Assembly: GCF_032854445.1 (NCBI RefSeq)
Contig: NC_088296.1
Location: forward strand, 22,123,853-22,187,852
Direction: 5' to 3'
Source of the DNA: Liolophura sinensis
Lineage: Eukaryota > Mollusca > Polyplacophora > Chitonida > Chitonidae
DNA length: 64,000 nucleotides
Below the pieces are notes generated by a model that saw only the letters and a program-made list of their open reading frames with translations, made no database searches and was not told the origin of the DNA. Shown in pieces: positions 22,999-34,900 of the stretch. Position 1 is the first letter of the stretch. Each line of letters starts with the position of its first letter. The position numbers were made by a program, and so were the translations under genes.

Positions 22999-25900
22999 CT
23001 GTAACAATGTACAAAACGAACTGAAAGTTTGATTTATTTCATTACCGGTACTTGGTAAGTCGTCTTCAAGAGTTGTTCAGTTATGCTCGAGGACGGTTAG
23101 TATTTAGGTGGGAGGAAGCACAGCCGGAGGAAACCCACGACCCTTCCAGGCTGCTTGAGGATGTGCCCGCCTACCACCGGAGATGTAGCCAGTATTAGCT
23201 GGACTTGAACTCACAGCAATAGCATTGGTGACAGTCCGAGGGCGGCCGGCATTATGATCACGTTCCACACATTTGAAATTATATTTTCACTTACGTCCCA
23301 TGGACGCTTTAGCATGCTATATTCTTTCGTCGCTATTATTACAGGAGATCCCGATTTCTCAGGTACATTTAAAAGGGTGTTTTTTCTGGGCTCTTTCTGG
23401 TCTTCTTTCGTCCACCCTTCAACATCGACGTTGTTACAATAGCAAATACTTACGAAATGAAACGTAGCTGCTGCGCACCATCCATGTGATATAAACATGG
23501 GACACTACGTTTTATTCCCATTCTAACACACCATAACAATGGGGTCATTAAAGGGAAACAATAACACCGAAAACAATCGCTCTCTACTTTTTGTTAATAT
23601 GTAACGGTCTACGATTTGTTGTTATGATTTTGTGCAAGTTCATGCCAATGGAATGGGTGGGAAATAAATCATCCAATCAGGGCAAAGCACGGGACACTTA
23701 TTGACCAGCAAATGCACATTTCCCGCCACCACCTTACCATTTCTGTTTGAGCTTTAAATTCAAAAATAACGTTTGGTTATTAAAATAAAGGTTTGCGACG
23801 ACGGAGGAATTATGCTGATCAGGAACTGAAATCAAAAGCCAGACACCCTGACACAAGCTACAGAGGCAACCGACGAATGGAAGGAAACAACGACAGAGTG
23901 TAAAACATGTTCACAGAGCGACGTTGTTCTTCAGACGGCCTCTGTATGTAACTCCTCAGGCCGAACTCAGTTGCGGACGTTATCCCATGTGTTTCATCAT
24001 CGGCGGGGCCCAGAACTGTGGCTGCAGTGGCACCGAGACAGTGGCTTGTGTATCGCCGACTGCATCACAGGAGATGTCTGCCATCATAGAGCACAAGCGG
24101 TTCACTCCAGCAGCAAATACCAGCAATCTGCCGTTTGGATGGGTTACTAAGAAGGCGTTGAAAAAACCGCATCCTTGCCAACTTATCCAGCTACAGTCAG
24201 GAAATTGTTGTTTGATGCCACCTCTTCTTATCTCATATACGGGTTAAGTGCCTATTGGCTATATGATTTCGGTCATGGGAAATATTTCAACTTTTAACAT
24301 AACTGCGTGACCAATATTTAATCCATTTTGCCTTTTTCCGCGGTAAATGGGAGCTGTCAAATTTTGAAGGAAACAGACGTTCTGACAGTGCATCCCAGCC
24401 TTCCTATATTTCATTAGCGAAATGAAACCGTCCCAGCGTCCATGGCGAGGACGGCAACTGCGTACAGATTATCAATTTGAGCAAACTTCGCTCTCAATTT
24501 CTTAGAGTGTTGAAGTTTCTGGAGGAATGTTAGAATTTTGATTAAAGCATAAAACCCCAATCAAACCAAGCCTTCGTCACAGATTTGACATACAAATCCC
24601 CCAACTACAGCGTGGTCGCCCATTATCATACGGTGATTTCCAGTGAGATGACAGTCAGTCCCTATAAACGGCTAAAACAAATATAGACATATACGTCCTA
24701 ATCTCAAGAAATAGTCTGTTAAATTTTTTACAGAAAGCCAGTTGTTGGAGTGATGCTAGAACGTATTTTTGCTTTTGAAGCATATTATTCGGTTAAATAT
24801 AGCACACATATTCTGTTAATTCAACATAAAAACTGTATTCGACTTAAAAGATATTATGTTGAATATGACACAGTATTATGTTATAATAACAGAATATATT
24901 CTAGCATCACTCACACAACAAATTTTCGGTTGAGATTAACAGATTATGTTTTGTAGTGTAGTCGGCAATGGTGGAAAATCGTTTCGAGAATTTCCTGGAT
25001 CGAGATCCTGACAAGGTGATGACTTGATGATTTGTCAAAATGCATAACTTTTTCCGTTCCTCGCTTACAGGCCGACAGCTAAAAACAGCATTAGTCTGTG
25101 GAAATAATAACCAACCATCACTATACAAGATCACAGTATCATACTCCTTACAGCGCATATGCCGCTTCTTACGTTCCCTTAACATTACTGTCGCCACTAG
25201 CCAAGCTTGACCTTTGGAGTCTGTGCGACGCACGTGAGCTTGTTTAGGCTTAGCCTACTGCTGTCCTTAACCATTTCATCAGTATTCATCAACAAAATTT
25301 CTTTCAGGCTATGCGATACTTTAGATGAAGAGAATGCATGTGTATAAAGTATTATCAGAAACGAAACATTTTCTGACATCATTTACTGCCTCATCACCGT
25401 GACCAGAGTAACCTCAGCGTTATCCCAGATTTCTGTATTCTGTCTGGTGTTGTAAAGCGAAGGTAGAGGGAGAGGTAAAACGTATTCTACAGCATAGGGC
25501 CGTAAGTGGGAAGGTCTGCCTGCAACCTGCGGATGGTCGTGGCTTTTCCCCGAGCTCTGCCCGTTTCCTCCAACCATAATGCTGGTCGCGTCGTATAAGT
25601 GAAATATTCTTGAGTACGGCGTAAAACATAAATCAAATAAATAAATAAAAAAAAATCCTACAGCATAGAGAGTAAAATCAGAGCCATCTGACCTTCCTGT
25701 CGTCGGGCCGCGGGTAGACACCATTCAGATTAGCGGCGTAACAGTCATTGTACCACCATCCTCCCCCGAAGTGTGCGGCGCAATTGGCTAGGCTCCCGTC
25801 ACGGTCTCGGTCCTTCGTGGAGAACATCATGTTGTTGTGACTTTCTTCTTCCCTGTCACGTGATAAAACAAATACGGATCAAAACTAATACAACTGCGAA

Positions 25901-28900
25901 CTGATCTGACCTATCAGTGATTTGGTCATTTGGTTATCTGTCTCACTACCCTGACCGAAAACCTCAATTTACTCACCAGAATGGCTCACCATCCTAACCG
26001 AACACCTCAATTTACTCACCAGACTGGCCCACCACCCTGACCAATAATATAATTTACTCACCAGACTGGCCCACCAGCCGGAACGATAACTTCAATTTAC
26101 TCACCAGACAGGCTCACCACCTTGAATGATAACCTCAATTTACTCACAAGACTGGCTCACCACCCTGACAGATAACCTCAATGTACTCACCAGACTGACT
26201 CAACACCCGGACTGATAGCCTAAATTTACTCACCAGATTGGCCCACTACCCTGACCAATAACCTCAATTTACTCACTAGACTGGCCCACATGACCGATAA
26301 CCTCAATTTACTCACCGGACTTATTTACCACCCTAACTGATAACCTCAACTCACTCACAAGACTTTCTTCTTCCCTGGTCACGTGATAACACAAATATGG
26401 ATCAAAACTAATACAACGGCGGACTGACCTGACGTATCAGTTATTTGGTTATTTGTTTCACTACCCTGACCGATAACCTCAATTCACTCACCAAACTGTT
26501 TCACCACCCTTAGCGATAACTTCACACTTTACTCACCGGACTGGCCCTCCAGCATTACTGATACCCTCAATTCATTCAAAAGACTGGCTCACCACCCTTA
26601 CTGATACACTCAATGCACTAACCAGACTGTCTCACCACCCTTATCGATAATCTCAATTTACTCACAAGGCTGGCACACCGCCCTTAGCGATAACTTCACA
26701 ATTCACTCACAAGACAGGCTCACCATCCTTACTGATACACTAAATTCATTCACAAGATTGGCTCACCACCCTTACTGATACACTCAATTCACTCACAAGA
26801 CTGGCTCACCACCTTTACCGATAACCTCAATTCACTCACAAGACTGGCTCACCACCCTTACTGATAAACTGTACATTGGTGTACATTACCCCGGAATTCC
26901 CAAAAGTACTCACCAGATTGGTTGTAGGAACGTCTCACCACCTCTCCTCTGGCACCCATAATGTACTTACCAGACTGTCTGTAGGAACACCTCACCACCT
27001 CTCCCCTCAGAACTAAATGTACTTACCAGACTGGCTGTAGGAACGTCTCACCACCTCTCCCCTGGCACCCCTAATGTACTCACCAGACTTGATGTAGGAA
27101 CGCCTCACCACCTCTCCCCTAGAACTCCTAAATGTACTCACTAAACTGTCTGTAGGAACGCCTCACCACCTCTCCCCTCAGAGCTAAATGTACTCACCAG
27201 ATAGGCTGTAGGAACGCCTCACCACCTCTCCCATGGAACTCCTAAATGTACTCACTAGACTGTCTGTAGGAACGCCTCACCACCTCTCCCCTCAGAGCTA
27301 AATGTACTCACCAGATGGGCTGTAGGAACGCCTCGCCATCTCTCCCCTGGAACTCCTAAACGCCTCCCCGCCTCTCCCCTCACAACAAAAAGTACTTACC
27401 ATACTGGCTGTAGGAACGCCTCACCACCTCTTCCCCGGAACCCTTCCACATTCAGCCTGTAATAGTCGGACTCATGTGAGATCCAGAACCCGTCATATTC
27501 CACAAATGTACTGTTCATCTCGTCCGACATGTCAATACGAACCCTCATCCTTCGATCTCGCGTGAACACGTACAGATTCTCGTTTCCCCACCAAAACTCT
27601 CCGTCACGTATTCTTCCGAAGCCATTCTTATATTCCTCCCAGTTACGGTTGAAGTTCACGTTACCGTTGAAACGTCTGAGACGACAACAACGGAAGTAAG
27701 GCATTAACACTTTCAGACAAGACTTCTCTATGATCTGAAATGTTGCTAAACTCATCTAATATTATTCTATACGAGTTTATTCAACTTTACAACACTGTGA
27801 AACTGTATTATATTCTTCTAATTAACCTTGTACCATGACTTATGTTGAGATAGTGGAATACTTTTTTCTACAATAAAACAATCTTGAAAATTAGCTCTGT
27901 CAATCATAATGACTGTAAACGAAACCCTTATTCATCGCATGGACCATAAAACGGACTATTTCAAGCAAAATAAATGGCTGTGGCATCATTGGATTCCAAC
28001 AAATCACCGCAGAATTCGATGTTTTTTAAGACATTGTACTCGGCTGGAAAAATTCTAAAGAAATATGTCCAACTACTTCTCGTAACAGTGTTTAATTGTC
28101 TTTCATCTCATGTATACATCAACTTAATGCTTACGTTGCCTTTACTGTCATGAAATGAGTAAAGGGACAAGCTAGAAAATGTACCTCTGAAAGACGGTCC
28201 AACCTCCGCCGTCCGTAGCCATATCACAGTACACAACGTAACTTTTGCCATCTACACTGACATTGTACAGACCGCTTTTGTCTACACAGTGATACATTTT
28301 CAAATCCCAGCAGTCCCTGGTAGGCGGGTTTCCATTGGCTGAAAACAAAGCTGTTTTATGAATTGATACCATATATCAGTATAGTAGCATATATATGTAG
28401 CTGAATAATGTAACCTTATTTAAACTGATCGTTCTGAATACGGAGTCGTAGTATGGTCTCCTCCGTTGAAACTTAGCAACAGGCATCTAACTGGATGCTA
28501 AAGTTACGAGACTGATTTATTTATCTGTCTATTTGACTGGTGTTTTACGCCATACTCGAGAATATTTCACTTATACGACGGCGGCTGACCCGATTGAATG
28601 GTAGGTTCTGTAAAGAATATGCGTGTCCTCCACGACACTTTCCAGCAAGGAGAGTTAGTACCCGTATAATACAAACCGCCAAAGAACTAAAAAAGTATAT
28701 AAAGTACGAAAATACGACGGAATCATGCAATGAGAAGCAGTCAACAGTTTTCTGAGTGACTGAGCGAAATCAGCATTCAAATCGTATACCATACTGGAAT
28801 ATCAGTTTTCGATAACAAAATATGTGTCTCAGTTGCGCTTTGATTGAAACTGTTGATATATCCACAGTAGAGATCTAATTCAACATCATGAATCTACTGC

Positions 28901-31900
28901 CCCCTAGTCCCGCGTTTAGCGGAATTGGACACAATAATGAAGCAGAGCGTCAAAGATTCTGGACGTTCTGTCTATATTCAATTACAAGAGAATTATACCC
29001 AAGAGATGGACGAAGAAAAGTGATAAACTTTGTGTGTATTAAACTCCCATGTACTCCCATGTACAGCGACTTAGCAAGCTAATTGTTTTAGCGTTCAAAA
29101 GACAGGCCACAATTTCCTAAATGTCAGAGCTCATAAGGTCATAACTCTATTCGCATTACTAGTTTTGGAATGTTACATAGTTTATAATCTATGCCTCGAT
29201 CAGACATTCGTATGCCGGCCTTCGAGTAATAAGGACCTTCTCGGTCAATAGCCGCAAAGCCAATTCCCAAAACGATGTACAACACAAACTACCAAAGAAC
29301 TAAGTATATTAAATATGAAATTAGACCGGAATCATAGAATCATTCAAGTTTCATACAGGTATCCAACGGATATATTAACTGAACAGCTGCTGACTACTTG
29401 CAGGTAGGGATATTCTGTGCCATTTAGGCCTATATATAAACATTTAAGAGATTGTAATGTTAATATCCTGTCAAATGCCCGACAGCTGGACCTTGACGTC
29501 ATTTTATAGAGAACAGTATGACGTTATAATAAAAACTGATACATTGTAATATTGTAGACATTACACTACTAATCCATATTTGACGTAGCAATCACGTAAG
29601 GTCCTGATTACGTGGCTTGAGACTAGCTGGAATGAACTAAACATTGGCTAACATAGATAAATACAGAGAGGCTGCATATTTTAGAACTCTTTGTAACGAT
29701 TGCAATACTGTACAGTTCAGAAATTAGAGTCGAACAAAAGATTTAACGTTTTGAGGCTTAAGGAGATTGTAAAGCTTGCGATTTAACGGGGCGAAATACA
29801 CATAACACACTTTAAGATTTATATCGGCGAATTAGAGAGGGATCAAAACAATAGTCAAATTAAACTATGCTAAATACACCCAAAAGGAATTTTTACACAG
29901 CTTCAGATCTTCAGGAAACAACTAAAATCTTTCATAACTTGCGATTTACATGGATGGACGAAATTTTTACCCTGCTTGTTACTGGGTCGTCTGGGGAAAG
30001 TTACTTGTGTTCATTACCTGCAATTTTTGCTTCACACTTTTCTCCAGAATCTGTCACCCCTTTAGATCCAATCGCAGAAGGGATTCTCCGTATGGGCGGA
30101 GCTTCTGTCACCCCTCTAGATCCAATCGCAGAAGGGATTCTCCGTATGGGCGGAGCTTCTGTCCCCATTTGATTTCTGGGCGGAGCCTTAGTCGCTTTCT
30201 TCTTCTTACTTAGTTTTCCGTACCTTGGTTTTGATCTTGATATCTCCATGGCAGACCGCTGAGGAGGACGTGGAGATGCTGTTTTATGTTTGGGTCGCCG
30301 CGTTGTTGTTGTTGTGTCGGTGGTTTCAGTTGACAAAGGAGTTGTTGTTGTATCAGTTGATGGTCTGGGCTTTCTTGTCGTCTTTGGCATCTCTGTTAAA
30401 ATCAGGATTTTTTAGGGTTACGAATAAACGTATTTCTATATACCTTAGGCATAGCCACTCAACATTAGACGCCTGCATAAGGCGATTCCAAGCCGTGCAA
30501 ACACATCATTCTCTGCTGTTATGTGTACTCTGCAGTGCTTGTGAACTACCACTTTGCTCTACGAACATAAAGAGTGTCTGCCAGGAAGTCGGAAGACTTG
30601 GGATCAAACCCAGGTCGGGTCATTCCAAAGACTTTAAAAATAGTACTTGTTCCTGACTCGCTTGGCGCTGAGCACTGAGAGGTTAGGGCAAGGCAACAAC
30701 CAACCTGGTTGGCCCAGAGTCAGTATAATGTGCCTGGGTGGGGTGTCATGTCTGGTGTCTTCAGCATGATACTTCACTTGAGGCAGCACTTTGACGGCAT
30801 TCGCCCTGCTAAACGAAGACAGTATATGTACACACACCTAATGAATACTCGTCGTCATATGACTGAAAAATTGTTGTAGACAACGTAAAACCCACAGCTC
30901 ACATACATAGGCCTACATCCGAACATAGCTATATGTAAATGTATACAGAAACAAGTCATTTACTACAGAAGAGAACGTATGCCACTTTGACATAAGTTTT
31001 AGAAAGGCAATGTTCCACATTCATTCATACAGCTTTTATCTCTGATCACCACAATAACTATATATCTGGGTTAAATATTATGTCTCCCGAAGCTCTAACC
31101 AATCATTTATTCCTTCACTCTTAAGTTTGTTAATATTGTACTCAATTATATTACTTTGATTTTTTTTTACTCGATGCTCATAACAAAGCTTTATTTTTTT
31201 GACTGGTCTTTCATGTCGTACTTAAGAATATTTCTTAAGTACTGGCCACTATGCACGACAGTGGCCAGCATTATGCTGGGAAGAAACCGGGCAGAGCCCT
31301 CGGGAAGCCCACGACCGTCCGCCGGTTACTTGGAGACTTCCTAGTACGACCGTTGGGAAAGCCAACATGAGCTGAACTTAACCTCATATCGACCGCATTG
31401 GTGAAAGACTCTTGAATCAATAAGAACAACGCTTAAAAGAAAAAACAAAGTAGTCCCAATGTGTTACAGGGAAAATGGCATTTTCTTTCCTTTTTTTTTT
31501 TTTTTTTTTTTTTTTTTGGCGAACCAGACAACGCGGTCTTTACATTACCAGTAGGAAAGACACAATCACTTTTATGCGATGGCCGTAACTGGATGATCGT
31601 ATTTTAGCTGATGGCTTCTTGAAGGAAACCAAGTGAAGCAAAGGGAAGCCTACGCTCATCCGAAAGTTGCTGGAAGACCTTCCCACGCGCATATGCGACC
31701 GGAGAGGCAGCCAGCATGATCTGTACATTGGTGAGATGCTTTATTGTGAAAAACGTTTAAAGGAAAAGACACAGTATTCCGTCTATGTATTACAGGATTG
31801 TTTTGAGGATTCGATCTAACACATATTATACAACTGGGACACTGCTCTAGACCAAAAATGGCAACTCGCATATAATTTGCCATATTTTAATTTTAATTTA

Positions 31901-34900
31901 AGATAAGAGGGGCGTTCATCTCACACATGACATACGTTCCTGTTCATGTAGGAAATATGAAAAGGATTAGATGTAAAATTGAGTCAACGCAGAGGTCTTT
32001 TCCTCTAATTCGAAATAATCTCACTCTCATTGGTCAAGGTCGTCTTTTCATCAGATCCATTCCACCTAGGAGGTTACAGGTCTTGCCGGAGTTTATTTGT
32101 CTGTGTCTACTTTTCAGAAACTTTATGGAAATGTGACAGGCGTATTTGAATGAAATTTTGCACACAAACATTCCGTTAAATATTTGTCTGTCTGTATTGT
32201 ATATTTGAATACAGCCTGTCGGCTACTTTATGGTAAAAGTGATTGGCCTATTGAAACGAAATTTTGTACACATATAGTCCATGAAATATTTGTCTGTATT
32301 TGCATACTTGTATATTTGTATACAGTCTGTCGGCTACTTTACGGTAAAATGTTATGGACGTATTGCTGCGAAATGTACACCAAATATCAACTGTGATCTG
32401 GATCTGCCTTCGTAATTTTTTAACGATTTGTCACCATTGACGCGCAGTAGAGAAATACAGAGAACTGTTTCTTTGCCTGCATATAGTGGGAGATCTGCAC
32501 ATTTGGCGATGACCAAATTCTTCCCTTATGCCAAGGCTTGTGAGTCTTATAGGTGTACGAAACCAGAGTGTTCTGTGTAATTCACGTGCGCTGCTCTTCT
32601 GCACTAAGTCGTATTTGAACAAATGAGAGCGGGTTTCGAACCTGCGCCCTCATTGTTCAAGTTCCAGTTGAATGGCTAAGGTGGAAACAGTCGGAAAAAA
32701 ACATTGATACCTAAATGCATATAAACTTCATGTCGCAAAAGGAAATACAGGGGATATTCCAGCTACCCTTTGTATTTCTCCAGAAAAGGAGATACATGTT
32801 TTGGGGTATATTTTCGTATTCGTATATCTTACCTTTAACGTCTAGAATGAAGGTATGTTGTATCTGTCCATAGCGGTTCTTAATGAAGCACGTGTAATTA
32901 CCCCGATCGTTAAGCACCATGTTCCTCAGCAGTAGCTTCCACTTTATGGCCTCTGTCTGCAACATTTGATTCAATGAATGAGCGATCCATTGATTGATTG
33001 ATTGATTGAATGGCTGTCTAACGTTAATGGACGATCGCTTGTCTTCAAAAAATAAGGTGTGCATATATCTGTACATGACACTTGGAAAAGTTCATCAGTT
33101 ACTGACCAAAGGCGGGTGGTTTACCCCGACACTCCCCTTTCTTTCACAATTAAAATGGTCGTGATGGTATGAGTGGAAAATCCTTGAGTAAGGCAATAAA
33201 ATAACATTCAGTAAATCAATTTATAACAGTGTGGAATTGTTCGGTTGTAGAGTATTTACATTCAGGAGCGTCGCAATTAATTTGAAAGTGGTACGACTAT
33301 CGGAGGATTATCCCAGCGCAAAAATCGGGGGTGAAGGACCCGCCTAGTCCCGGAAGCTGTGGGATGTTAGACGGCTGCAGATGCTTTGAAATCGGTTTAC
33401 GGGGTTTTTATTCTTCACATAGATCCATTGTAGTTTTAGAAGCTTAACAGTCTGCAGTGTACATGTGTGTGGATGGACCTTCATTTTCTTGGTCGCCATT
33501 AAATTGGCTCGACTTTATCTTTGAATTTTTTTTCATTTCCTTTTTTTTTTTTTTTGACTGGCGGGAGGATAGGATGGATGATTGGTAAGAGGAGTGGATG
33601 GTGCCTAGCCTGAGGAGTGGGTGGATGACTGGCGGGAGGAGTGGATGGATGATTGGCAGGAGGAGTGGATGGATGATTGGCAGGAGGACTGGATGGGTGA
33701 CTGGTGGGAGGAGTGGATGGATGATTGGCAGGAGGAGTGGATGGGTGCCTGGTGGGAGGAGTGGATGGATGATTGGCAGGAGGAGTGGATGGGTGACTGG
33801 TGGGAGGAGTGGATGGATGATTGGCAGGAGGAGTGGATGGGAGCCTGGTGGGAGGAGTGGATGGATGATTGGCAGGAAGAGTGGATGGGTGCCTGGTGGG
33901 AGGAGTGGATGGATGACTGGTGGGAACGTCAGCCTTTGTGAACCATAGCATTCTTATTTTATATTTACTCCAACAACAGTTATTTTATGAAATATTTGGC
34001 TGATATATCTTCAAGGCGCTCAGTTTGTCACTCTTGCTGAAGACATGCTTGTTACTGGATTCATTAAAATTGTACGACAATGAAACCTAATCAAAAATTC
34101 TTTTAAAGAGTGTAAACTTACCTTCTGGTTTGGTTTAAAACAGTGTAACGTATCGCATATTTTTTTTTCACATTTCCCTATCATGATTTTTATGTGCATT
34201 TATTTTTACCTAGGCAGGTAAACTCCTATCATGTTTAAGCTCGTTCTAAAAAATAAAGAACTCAAATAAAACGCCAGATTTCAGACAATTCCTACTTCAA
34301 CAATACTAAATAAAATGAGTAAATAAACAAAATGTTTTGAAACTTACCATTCCTTGCTTGCGGGCAAAGAGAATGTTATTTTTGAGCCACATAATCCTGG
34401 GTTGAGGTTTTCCGGAAGCAGGGCATCGTAAACTGGCTGTCTCTCCCTCGGTCACAGTCACGTGATTAGGCAGCTTCACCTTGTCCAGAAACTTGGGAGG
34501 CATTCCTGCACCAATGTACGATTGACTGATCCACTGGCTCATTGATTGGTTTATTAATTGATATATTGATTCACTGGTTTATTGATTCACTGGTTTATTT
34601 ATTCACTGTTTCGTCGGTTGATTATTTGATCCCCCCCCCCCCCCCCCCACCCACCAAAAAAAACTTCAATTTATGGACGAGGGCTTTTGTGAAAAAATAC
34701 AAATATTTAATAATCAGCACGCGCTGAACTCACCTTCACCTGGCATCGGTTTTTTCGAATTTTTTGCTTCATTTGGCTTATTGCTGGTAAGCGCCTGTGC
34801 AGACGGCTCATGTGTTTTATCTTCATTTTCAGATTCCGGCGCCATCGTGATTATTCTTTCTGTTGGAAATAGAACAAAATATTTTCTTCATTGTTAAAAA

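Noticed and set aside
23924-24247. 107-codon Cys-containing plus-strand frame
   Set aside because: No recognised motif and no splice context. Left as unassigned intronic sequence.
33499-33951. Pro/His/Ser and Trp/Gly repetitive frames
   Set aside because: They follow the 24-bp minisatellite inside the intron that splits the Ig domain.
32833-34505. FGF receptor gene, from the Ig similarity
   Set aside because: No transmembrane or kinase exons follow; the next exons encode a linker and a fibrinogen domain in phase.
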